64,000 nt of DNA. Origin: Anthonomus grandis grandis (lineage: Eukaryota > Arthropoda > Insecta > Coleoptera > Curculionidae). Numbering within the stretch: the stretch's first letter is position 1; each line of letters begins with the position of its first letter. The position numbers were made by a program, and so were the translations under genes. Positions 54,801-60,587 of this stretch are shown here, piece by piece. The notes beneath the pieces are model-generated. The model did no database searches and was not told where the DNA came from. It worked only from the letters and a program-made list of their open reading frames with translations. The stretch lies in NCBI RefSeq assembly GCF_022605725.1, contig NC_065560.1:21939052-22003051 (forward strand), in the 5' to 3' direction.

Positions 54801-55854
54801 TCTCTTTAAGATCATATATAGTTTTCTATAGAAATTTGTGTTGTACTTTAGGTATTATGTCTATCACCCACCTATGAACTAGCCATACAGACTGGTGAGG
54901 CTGCAGCACATATGGCCAAATTTTGTCCTGAAATTGAAATGAGATTTGCAGTTAGAGGAGAGGAAGGTAGGAATTGTATATTTATTAAAATTCGTTTTAC
55001 ATATTTTCAAAACATACTTATCTAAAATATGTAATAATTTCTTTGTCAAAACATTAGGTGCTTAAGCTGAAAATTTAAAATCTAAATATTACAATAGTTA
55101 GTAAATTGCTCTAAATACTAACTTTCCAAGAGCAACACATCCATCTTCCTTTTTGTATATTCACAAATGTAATATTTATTAATTTATATCCTAAAATACT
55201 TTTATAGCCAAGACTTTTCAATGGTTTTTTCTTTCAAAAGTTAGCGGTGACATTTACAGCTTAAAAAACCCATTACACCGCATTGTGGAACAATTTATTT
55301 GGTTTTTCTTCTAAATTTATGTTTAATGCAAACTCATATTAAAAATATTCATAATATTTTTCTATATTTCATTTTATCTTAGTTCCCAGGAACACAAAAC
55401 TCACAGAACACATTATAATTGGCACGCCAGGCAAAGTTATGGACTGGGCACTCAAATTAAAATTTTTTGATCTTAAGAAAATTAGCGTATTTGTACTGGA
55501 TGAAGCCGATGTCATGATAGCACAACAAGGGCATCAGGACCAATGCATCCGAATACACAAGTAAAAAAACACACAAATAGCCTTATTTTTATTATTTTTA
55601 CACCATAGGATTTTAGGGAACTGAGCCCCAAATGTCAGATGATGTTTTTCTCGGCGACTTATACCTCAGAAGTTATGGATTTTGCGGAACATATCGTGAA
55701 AAATCCAATAGTAATCAGGCTGAAACGGGAAGAGGAAAGCTTGGATAATATAGCACAGTATTATGTTAGGTGTGCTAATCCTGAACAAAAATACACTGCA
55801 GTTACTAATATATATGGTATGCTGGGTCTTGGACAAGCCATCATTTTTTGTCAC
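31054..55854 (+). CDS. Dbp80: ATP-dependent RNA helicase Dbp80/DDX19, exons 1-6
   Basis: Six exons join in frame into 326 residues: 31054-31104, 31165-31364, 44467-44662, 54852-54966, 55383-55560 and 55617-55854. DEAD-box motifs appear in order: Q motif region FNAPSKIQE (97-105), Walker A AQSQSGTGKT (121-130), PTYELAIQTG (155-164; PTYEL rather than PTREL is a DDX19/Dbp5 signature), TPG (202-204), DEAD (227-230), SAT (259-261), and IIFCH at the end, the start of the second RecA domain. The N-terminal KPLYSVKTFEALNLKPNLL-type region also matches DDX19. The protein remodels mRNPs at the nuclear pore during mRNA export with Gle1. About 150 C-terminal residues lie beyond the window. Introns 2 and 3 (13.1 and 10.2 kb) are filled with mobile elements; intron 5 is only 56 bp. 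Confidence 0.93.
31165..31364 (+). CDS. Dbp80: Dbp80 exon 2
   Basis: 200 bp after TTATTGTAG, ending ...AATTT before GTAAGT (phase 2). It encodes the acidic N-terminal extension (SPAEASLLAKIIRKGLVES) and SPLYSVKTFEALN, the segment just before the helicase core in DDX19 proteins. Confidence 0.92.
31385..31672 (-). mobile_element. Probable LINE 3' tail
   Basis: On the minus strand the stretch ends in a repeated ATAAATAAATAAATA track typical of LINE 3' ends in this window (compare 34745). No coding sequence remains. Low confidence. Confidence 0.35.
32054..33476 (+). pseudogene. LINE reverse transcriptase and C-terminus
   Basis: Two frames joined by one frameshift near 32515: FPDIWKEGYISPIFKSGSRD, EEQHGFRGGRSTLTNLLIYD, VYTDFSKAFDKVNHLLLIEK; then VCSGVPQGGHCSPLLFSLFV, catalytic FLMFADDLKLF, LGILFDTKLNFCNHID, and the C-terminal RQNNLFHIGFHRTNLF. 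Only the frameshift and the missing 5' half disable it, so the copy looks fairly young. The first dozen residues of the raw frame come from the foldback element. Confidence 0.88.
32085..33723 (+). mobile_element. 5'-truncated LINE with poly(A), inside foldback element
   Basis: Ends with AATAAATAAA and a poly(A) run (33706-33723). A block of about 95 bp (ACCACCCCTCTGA...TGTGTG...AACTC) is present on both sides (about 31990-32083 and 33765-33865), so either a very long target duplication or a duplicated hairpin arm accompanied insertion. About 40 bp of unexplained sequence follows the poly(A). Confidence 0.82.
34130..34744. other. Intron 2 sequence, little recognised
   Basis: AT-rich DNA with a TTTA run at 34200-34215. 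No coding or TIR signal was identified. Confidence 0.45.
34745..35136 (-). mobile_element. LINE 3' end fragment
   Basis: On the minus strand the last codons of a LINE ORF2 (HHGLRHNVTFNIPFHRTSYG, NNPMDRYMNLLNN, then NIDVFNI) lead into a 3' UTR ending with a (TAAA)n track at 34738-34780. The upstream RT is missing; a different LINE begins about 140 bp away in the opposite direction. Confidence 0.7.
35446..36205 (+). pseudogene. LINE ORF1 with PHD-type zinc finger
   Basis: Starts MSGNKKCGACSLALGDDEKL. The Cys/His pattern CGAC...FIACDSC...IHLVEKC...FCDTC is a PHD-like finger, common in ORF1 of CR1-like LINEs. A frameshift at 35715 leads to a second frame (35777-36205) with NLMIYNVPESTSTNLNDRIL, VETISRVLRVGKVSNRTRPV and KLRGMPYKLSNDQTKMEQDA, the RNA-binding-like domain of these ORF1 proteins. 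It would bind LINE RNA. Confidence 0.75.
36208..37105 (+). pseudogene. LINE ORF2 endonuclease domain
   Basis: Begins just after ORF1 with FFQNVGGLRTKIQPMLSSIM, then IIILVESNLNDSIVDAELTC, GGGILIFVSDSI, FIIGDVYIPPQS and VYLFGDYNLPRAAW, followed by FYQCNLIPNDRNVFLDLVFS. These are AP-endonuclease-like motifs with the D of GDYN. The terminal SDH motif appears altered (GNFHHIGY). The frame runs into gypsy-3 at about 37105. Confidence 0.83.
37105..37851 (-). pseudogene. gypsy-3 reverse transcriptase, N-terminal part
   Basis: First frame 37851-37651 gives the connecting region (DQCSKLRRLLEENQDVFSWH); second frame 37572-37115 gives the RT: GVIEPSQSPWTSPVVLVKKK, FCVDYRRLNDITKKDSYPLP, WLTLDLKSGYWQIKM, AVMPFGLCNAPATFERLM and the catalytic CLVYLDDVIIL. 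Truncation comes just after FEDHLKNI. Confidence 0.87.
38165..38446 (-). pseudogene. gypsy-3 zinc knuckle and protease start
   Basis: CWNCNEEGHLKRQCP is a C-x2-C-x4-H-x4-C knuckle. Sixty residues later EMVVDTGSSHTIV holds the retropepsin active site D-T-G. The frame closes at 38165, while further protease codons lie in another frame (37900-38160). Confidence 0.8.
38535..39130 (-). pseudogene. gypsy-3 Gag capsid
   Basis: The frame includes MELKRIPFHPDPGMQTMMNV, PPKFDGKEAWSTYLNQFEAA, then NLKLSLSGEATEIL and LEMRYGEAHLQRVYQAQLKS, a retrotransposon Gag (capsid-like) domain. Codons continue to about 39130 (RQVQKKIQE), where the inserted mariner begins. A probable N-terminal remainder (HRFEAPDEY) is at about 40520-40560. 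Confidence 0.72.
39165..40518 (+). mobile_element. Mariner-like element inside gypsy-3
   Basis: Inverted ends AATTCAATATCTTTACCTAC (about 39166) and its inverse (about 40504) extend through AAAATGG(T)GTGCATTTAATAAT. The outermost border is uncertain by some 15 bp because the flanks also match weakly, so a clean TA duplication could not be fixed. It carries a decayed plus-strand transposase. Confidence 0.75.
39350..40437 (+). pseudogene. Mariner-type transposase (D-D-41-D pattern), decayed
   Basis: Starts MVNSRPLEEKVEAIFIYGAT, then breaks several times. The second half is open from 40070: DIVFQQDGAPPHYSRQVRNY, WPARSPDLTPLDFFLWGYLK. By my count 41 residues separate the Asp of QQDG from the Asp of LDFF. 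The first catalytic position reads FSHECIFF, where relatives have FSDE, so the enzyme is dead. Confidence 0.83.
40641..41055. other. Intron 2 sequence, nothing recognised
   Basis: AT-rich stretch between gypsy-3 and the next mariner. It may contain the gypsy-3 leader or LTR, but no boundary or duplicate was found. Confidence 0.4.
41143..41951 (+). pseudogene. Mariner-type transposase remnant
   Basis: Reads ENRPLDILLDLQENPHKLTR, SILKYLHRNEWHSYKIHLIQ-like helix region, a frameshifted middle (YWAPENPYWSMESHTQFPKK, GPYFIG), a deletion that removes the second catalytic block, and then WPARSPDLIPLHFHLW (the third catalytic Asp is His: LHF instead of LDF) to NGQQFELLF at 41951. Several frameshifts. 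Confidence 0.8.
42120..44256 (-). mobile_element. Tigger/pogo element nested in mariner
   Basis: The right end reads CAGTGAAACCTCCCGATACG on the minus strand and is followed by TA (44257-44258). Its end region repeats GTCCGCTCAAGAGA three times (about 44090, 44135, 44202). The transposase is on the minus strand. The left terminal repeat was not found, so the left limit near 42120 is an estimate and that end is probably eroded. Confidence 0.78.
42331..43892 (-). pseudogene. Tigger-type transposase
   Basis: Starts MSSKRKVLTLKEKVDLIEIF with a CENP-B-type helix-turn-helix (VRYLAKRFGIGKTQAAEIIK). A possible 66-bp intron (about 43610-43545, GTAACA...TTTTAG) joins to TIVKTKAKEIADGLGYRTFS. The core has IYNADKTGLFFRAVPNRT (first Asp kept; usual ADETG is ADKTG), LDNACCHP and LPPNCTSIVQRLEQG (usual LDQG is LEQG). 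The acidic C-terminus (SSDESEEEHVEEEEELTIYQ) ends at 42331. At least two frameshifts. Confidence 0.85.
44467..44662 (+). CDS. Dbp80: Dbp80 exon 3
   Basis: 196 bp after GTTTTACAG, ending CCGCAG before GTATGT. It encodes the Q-motif region (GFNAPSKIQETALP) and Walker A (SQSGTGKT), the ATP-binding P-loop of the helicase. The acceptor is 67 bp from a mariner end. Confidence 0.95.
44663..45059. other. Intron 3 start, nothing recognised
   Basis: AT-rich intron between exon 3 and the mariner at 45060; nothing else seen. Confidence 0.5.
45060..47126 (-). mobile_element. Mariner-like element with about 275-bp TIRs
   Basis: Ends CAGGGTGGTCCATTTAACTT and, inverted, CAGGGTGGTCTATTTAACTT, with TA at 45058-45059 and 47127-47128. 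The inverted repeats run to about 45335 and 46855 with few differences. 2067 bp in all. It holds a nearly complete minus-strand transposase. Confidence 0.93.
45529..46607 (-). pseudogene. Mariner-type transposase (D-D-41-D), two frameshifts
   Basis: First frame 46607-46023: helix-turn-helix (EKVEMVLIYGESEQNINRAN, VSSRSISSASRISKTSVLRI), HPYHFSLHQELHGNDFQNRV, catalytic LFTDEASFTNYG. Second frame 46022-45725: VRLNMWYQHDGCPAHYSRVA, WPPRSPDLTPLDFF. Third frame to 45529: FRKRVEKCIEVKGQHFEHLL. All three Asp residues are present, so two indels near 46022 and 45725 are the only visible damage. No intron, unlike two related elements further right. Confidence 0.9.
47142..47600 (+). mobile_element. Probable mariner terminus remnant
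   Basis: Begins TACAGAGTGTCCAAGATAAG, close to the ends of other mariners here, and has no partner end before the Tc1-like element. No coding sequence. Confidence 0.45.
47606..48715 (+). mobile_element. Tc1-like element, left end missing
   Basis: The right end CACTACCGCTCAAAAGTATT (minus-strand reading) abuts a TA run. The plus strand encodes a Tc1 transposase. The matching left end was not seen and may have been lost to the neighbouring remnant. Confidence 0.8.
47612..48578 (+). pseudogene. Tc1-like transposase (D-D-38-E by count)
   Basis: Paired-type helix-turn-helix: GIIIGLYKAGKTNRQISTDL, GIPRRTVDHNVRKF; then ITSKRNRRLTAPEII, VLWSGDESKFEVFG (first Asp), GGGSVMVWGCFGG, FIFQHDNDPKHTSKLCKQYL (second Asp) and SPDLNPIELLWDEL (Glu). 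I count 38 residues between the second Asp and the Glu, against 34 in classic Tc1. Several stops and shifts before 48075; open afterwards to 48470. Confidence 0.85.
48716..48802. repeat. (TA)n microsatellite
   Basis: About 43 uninterrupted TA units directly outside the Tc1-like right end. The target dinucleotide of Tc1 is TA, so the element may have inserted into the track or the track grew from its target duplication. Confidence 0.97.
48803..49249. other. Intron 3 sequence, nothing recognised
   Basis: Very AT-rich. No coding or terminal-repeat signal found. Confidence 0.45.
49250..49900 (-). pseudogene. Unrecognised coding remnant with coiled-coil features
   Basis: A 71-codon minus frame (49607-49392: MNKLDLVKINKEVNNENTKL) is flanked by out-of-frame stretches with the same heptad-like, Lys/Glu/Asn-rich character (LSSLENKMNEL upstream, then an acidic NDPMETDN region downstream). 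It could be ORF1 or gag of a retroelement. I do not recognise the family. Confidence 0.35.
51222..54574 (+). pseudogene. hAT-3 transposase (DUF4371 type)
   Basis: Starts MAKRSLQISLTDFLMKKNKL after a TTTCAG acceptor-like site; a stop occurs near 51402; the frame reaches FQLGWLK at 51528, where a miniature hAT is inserted. After it: RFQWLSYTAKDEQGAVCKYC (TTF-type finger), FSILMDETTDISRVEQLSLC (catalytic Asp), GQGYDGAAAMSGSFKGVQAI, HYSAHSLNLAPAHFC, ETRWVENDD. A stop at 54008 precedes the dimerisation domain: NIHTLLQILATLPVSTASSE then RSFSSLSRLKDYLR, ending at 54574. Only a few lesions apart from the insertion. Confidence 0.88.
51532..52500. mobile_element. Miniature hAT element inside hAT-3 transposase
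   Basis: Ends CAGTGGCGAAGCGT and, inverted, CAGTGGCGAAGCGT, identical over 14 bp, with the 8-bp duplication GCTAAAAC at 51524-51531 and 52501-52508. The transposase reading FQLGWLK joins the sequence after it. 969 bp, no transposase. The 138-codon minus ORF inside resembles nothing known and is probably chance. Confidence 0.93.
54852..54966 (+). CDS. Dbp80: Dbp80 exon 4
   Basis: 115 bp after TACTTTAG, ending GAGGAAG before GTAGG (phase 1). It encodes LSPTYELAIQTG, helicase motif Ia, and FAVRGEE. The acceptor is 112 bp past the end of hAT-3. Confidence 0.93.
55383..55560 (+). CDS. Dbp80: Dbp80 exon 5 (DEAD motif)
   Basis: 178 bp after TTATCTTAG, ending CACAA before GTAAAA. It contains IIIGTPGKVMDW (motif Ib) and VLDEADVMIAQQGHQDQCIR (motif II, with the DDX19-type VMI-QGHQDQ extension). 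Confidence 0.95.
55617..55854 (+). CDS. Dbp80: Dbp80 exon 6 (SAT motif)
   Basis: 238 bp. The acceptor TTTTAG at 55611-55616 is preferred over the CATAG at 55608 because it keeps frame: IHK-ELSPKCQMMFFSAT. It has motif III (SAT) and LKREEESLDNIAQYYVRC, then IIFCH before GTAAGT, the beginning of helicase domain 2. Intron 5 is therefore only 56 bp. Confidence 0.93.
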
Positions 55855-56926
55855 GTAAGTTTTTTGTTATAATATTATTTTAATTAAGCTTCGATTAACG
55901 CAATATTATTAGTAGTAATTTTTATTTGCATAAATTTTTACACACTCATGTAATCATGCAAATAATGTCATACATAAAATAAATAATTTAAGAGAAAATT
56001 CTAGACATATTTCATGTACAATGTCCTATACCTATCTTCATTTGTTTTTGAGTTATTGACAGTTGAAGATCGGTATATTTGCACTTTTGACATGTTATAA
56101 AATCCAAACGGTTAGACATAGACAAATGCGGTTTGCACTTTTTATCGAAGCTTTTTTAAAACCATCTGTTGACACTAGCTAGTTAGTGTCAACAGGTACT
56201 GAGAAATTTACGGTTGAATTTTTGAACATACAATAATTCATGCAACTATGTAACACCCTTACTAAGGTAACCTTGTTTTTTGTGTTTTTTCATCCATAGT
56301 TGCAATGATGTCAATTGTCAACAAACACAGCCAACTATTATTTTACAAGATGTTATTTGTAGTTACTTTTTGAAATACCAATTCATGATTTATTAATAAT
56401 TGATTTTTTCGAAAATGGAAGCTCCTATCGAAATTAGACAAGAGCACCTTTTTTATATCAAATGTTTGTTCTTTTCAATTCTAATACCAAAATGATCACG
56501 GAGTTGCTAGAAAACAAGTTTTAACAATTTAAACTTTACCGACCACTTATTTTACACGACCCTGTATATATTTTGGCAAAAATGGTTGCAATATCAGTTT
56601 TTAATAAAACCAATAGTAAATGTTGAAAATTTCGAAAGATTACAACTAGGCGTTCCGGATATATTAACAAAAAACCATCTTAACATGATTCATAAAACAC
56701 CCTGTAACTTAAAAACGATGCACTTTTGAACCATACTGTATATGGACTTTTTGTCTTATTTTTAGACAACGATGCGGCTGGTAAAATATTGCGATGTAAT
56801 TTCGGGACACCCTGTATAATAGTTAAATGGAAAATCACAGTAAAGCTTTCAAATGTTAAAAATCTTTCAAAGAAGTAATGTTTATCTTAGCTTGAGTACA
56901 AACTTCAGTTGTAACAGTCATCATTC
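55855..56926. other. Intron 6 start with mariner-derived debris
   Basis: Non-coding. From about 55995 the sequence resembles mariner terminal regions (ACAATGTCCTATACCTATCT, also at about 19000), and the motif CCCTGTA(T/A) recurs at 56571, 56700 and 56811. A near-perfect palindrome lies at 56166-56195. No transposase. Confidence 0.55.
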
Positions 56927-57129
56927 GGTTGAATGGGGATAATTGTTATTTGGATCAATCTTAAAGAATTTTTGATCATTTGGAGGACTAAGATTATTTT
57001 TTAGTACATTTAGTCGAATATAATTGACCAAGTTACAGTCTTTATAGTTAAAGTTATTTAATATATTGTAAAAAATATCACAGCTTGTATCCTTCTTCTA
57101 TCTAAAAGAGTTTTAAATGAAACACTGTA

Positions 57130-59933
57130 CAGGGTGGCCAAATAAGAATGCGTGGTACTGTATCTGGGAAACTATTCATCGTAGAAGCTTGCGATAAAAA
57201 AATTTATTACTAAAATGGCCAAGAGAATGTCCTGGAAATATTTTCAAGTTTCTAAAATGGCCGCTAGGGGGCGCAACTGCAATCTTGAATCTAGAAAACT
57301 GATGTTTCTGTAAATTTTGCTGAATTAACCTAACAAAAAAATAGCTGATTATTAAAGTAGAGACTAATCCGAACCTTTTTTATTTAAATAGTTTTGCTGT
57401 ATCTCTAAAAATAAAGTGGTGGGGGGTGTTCAAAAGTTGGCTTAAAACACACCCTGTATACTAAAAACGCCTTAGCCGATTTTATCAAACTTGGGCTAGT
57501 TGAAAAGAGCTATTATTAAGCTACGAATATTATTATATTTCATGTTTTTTTAGTTTTACATCTCGCCGCTAGAGGGCTTTTTTCGGCTTTCTGACACAAA
57601 TGACTAATTTTCTCAAAAAACTTAAATGCAATGGTATAAATTTTTTTTATACAAAAAAATAGGTTAATAACGCCTAAATATGCTTGCGAAAACCGCATTT
57701 TAACATCTTCATCCTAACCTAAAATTTAGGCCAAAGAAAATTTTATATGGAAATCCCTTAATATTTATAAAAACTACAAAATAATTTATTTCGAATTTCT
57801 TTTATAATGTAAGTTGTGGCCCTATAAAGGACCGATTTTAAAAAGAAAGGGTTTTAATGCCCCCGTAAATGCTCGAAATGCTGACCATCACGCTCTATGC
57901 ATTGCTGAAGCCTCTCATGGGTAGATAGAACTGCAGCTTCAATTTCGGCTCTCGGTATGGTATGTATTGCATTACGAATGCGGTTTTTCATATCTTCTCT
58001 AGTCGTAGGCTGAGTCTGAAATACAATGTCCTTTAACCGCCCCCATAAATAGAAATCAAGACAGGTTAAGTCTGGGGATCGCGGAGGCCATGGAAACAGG
58101 CTTCCTCTTCCAATCCACCGCCGTTGAAAAATGTTATTAATATGCTCTCGCACATTCCTAGCAAAATGTGCTGGACAACCATCCAACTGCAAAAACAAAT
58201 TTTGCCGGACTTCCAGTGGCACATCTTCCAGCAACAACGGAATTGATTTACCAAAAAGTCGAAAAAAACATTGCCATTTAGAGATTGCTCAAAAAAATAT
58301 GGTCCAATAATGTTGCCTCCAAGTATACCACACCACACATTTAAACTCCAGCGCCCTTGGTACTGAACTTCACGCAACCAATGCGGATTTTCTGCAGACC
58401 AATAATGCATGTTATGCAGGTTGACTCTACCCTCACTATTAAATGTGGCTTCATCGGTCCAAAGAATTTTAAATAAAAAATCTCTGTCCTCGCGTATCAT
58501 GCCTAATATCCAGTGGCAATAGTCTAACCTACGGTCAAAGTCTGCTTCTTCCAATGCCTGATGTAAATTAACATGATATGGGTGCATTCTATAAATATAT
58601 TTAAAAAAAAGCTGAACTTAAATAAATCCATATATGGCGATGGCTATTAGAATTTACCTATTGTCCTTCAAAATATTTTGAATCGTTGTTCTTGATATGC
58701 CTAATTCAAGGGATAATGCTCTTGTGTTAACATGAGGATTTCCTTCAATATATCCCAGTACGCTGTTAATATTGTCCACATTTCTTCTAATTCTTGGCCG
58801 TTGAAACCTAGGCCGAAAACTACCATTGGCTCGTAAGTTCGCTACTAATCGGGGAAAAAATCTAACATCGCAAGGACTTCGATTTGGATATCGAGTAGCA
58901 TAAACTCTTTTTGCTACTGCAGCATTTTGAAGACATTCAAAATAAACCGCAAGCATATCAACAGCTTCATCGTTCGTAAAACGCATTTTGCAAAAACAAA
59001 AAATGCTCAAGTAACGTAAAACTTTTGACAACTTACTATTGATAATTTAAGGAATGTTTATAATTTGAGTAGACATTTGTTTTGTTGCATTCCATGGCCT
59101 GCTTTCTAATAATTATTTTTTTCGTATTATATCCATAGTGAATATATAACATAAAATAGGTCTGATTTTTGATATAAGCATTATTAATACTTACCTTTTA
59201 GTGATATTAGGTAATATTTTCATAAATGGTAAATTTTGTTTTCAAAAGTAGTGAATTTTAAAAAATTCCAAAATAATTAGTATAAAAAAATTAAAATTTA
59301 AGGGTATAAAATATTCTTTGGCCTATATTTTAGGTTAGGAACAAGATATCGAGTTGCGGTTTTCGCAAGATTATTTAGACACCATTTAGCTATTTTTCTA
59401 TGAAAAAAAAAATCATATCAAGGCATTTAAGTTTTTTGAGAAAATTAGTAATTTGTGTCAGAAAGCCGAAAAAAGCCCTCTAGCGGCGAGATGTAAAACT
59501 AAAAAAACATGAAATATAATAATATTCGTAGCTTAATAATAGCTCTTTTCAACTAGCCCAAGTTTGATAAAATCGGCTAAGGCGTTTTTAGTATACAGGG
59601 TGTGTTTTAAGCAAACTTTTGAACACCCGCCACCACTTTATTTTTAGAGATACAGCAAAACTATTCAAATAAAAAAGGTTCGGATTAGTCTCTACTTTAA
59701 TAATCAGCTATTTTTTTGTTAGGTTAATTCAGCAAAATTTACAGAAACATCAGTTTTCAAGATTCAAGATTGCAGTTGCGCCCCCTAGAATGACCTAGCG
59801 GTCATTTTAGAAACTTGAAAATATTTTCCAGGTCATTCTCTTGGCCATTTTAGTAATAAATTTTTTTATCGCAAGCTTCTACGATGAATAGTTTCCCAGA
59901 TACAGTACCTCGCATTCTTATTTGGCCACCCTG
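57130..59933 (-). mobile_element. Mariner-like element (mariner B), about 600-bp TIRs
   Basis: Ends CAGGGTGGCCAAATAAGAAT, the same inverted at 59933, with TA at 57128-57129 and 59934-59935. The inverted repeats run about 600 bp each (to about 57730 and 59320), with only scattered changes and a roughly 15-bp insertion on the right. 2804 bp. It is inserted in the C-terminal part of the DUF7869-type gene. Confidence 0.93.
57854..59031 (-). pseudogene. Mariner B transposase with an intron
   Basis: Exon 1 reaches GISRTTIQNILKDNR; a 69-bp intron (58657-58589, GTAAAT...TTTATAG) joins in phase to MHPYHVNLHQALEEADFDRR. The core follows: LWTDEATFNSEG, HYWSAENPHW, LNVWCGILGGNIIGPYFFEQ, then a frameshift near 58240, NLFLQLDGCPAHFARNVREH and WPPRSPDLTCLDFYLWG. 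41 residues separate the last two Asp. The enzyme would be complete but for the frameshift. The 5' start is either MSKVLRY or the later MRFTNDEAVDML. Confidence 0.9.
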
Positions 59934-60587
59934 TACAGCATACTTTTATAAGACACTTTGTATAGATATTATTATTCAAAACATCAACGGGCAGCAAAAT
60001 TTCTTCGCATCTTAAAGCTGAATTTCGATCAAAGCGTTTTCGTATTAATCCAGACAAAACTGGTCCATTGTATGTTGAACGGTAGTAGATAAGGCGGCTA
60101 TGATCAGATGATGCCACTATTTCCTTCAAAATCTGGATTTTAAATGGGCATTTTTGTAAATATATTGTGTTTAAAAATGTTTCCAATCCAGTATCATATT
60201 TTGTGACACACTCACTACAACAAACGGCGATGGTTTAGAGCGGGAATGCCTAATGACTTCTTCGAACTCTTCCGGGACCTCAAAGGGGCTCTTCAAATCC
60301 TACATTTTTGTCACATTCCAAATAAGAGTGTCCTCTTATAGGGAATGTGATTTTTATTTCATTTAGATTATGAATTTTGTTGTTTACTACAAAATGAATA
60401 AATGGAAAAATGGTAAAGTTTTTATTTTGTCCTCCGGCAGAGTCACAGAAGATTTGCAATTCTTTAACATCGTCGTCTAAATAATTATTTATAAAATGGA
60501 GAAGAAAAGATGCACCGTTTGATCCTTTATTAGCCTCTCCTTCATGATAAGTATAAAAAATAGATTGACCCGAAGAGAGGACATGTA

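Noticed and set aside
55601..55610. CATAG as the Dbp80 exon 6 acceptor
   Set aside because: Using it shifts the frame; the TTTTAG eight bases later keeps the DDX19-like reading.
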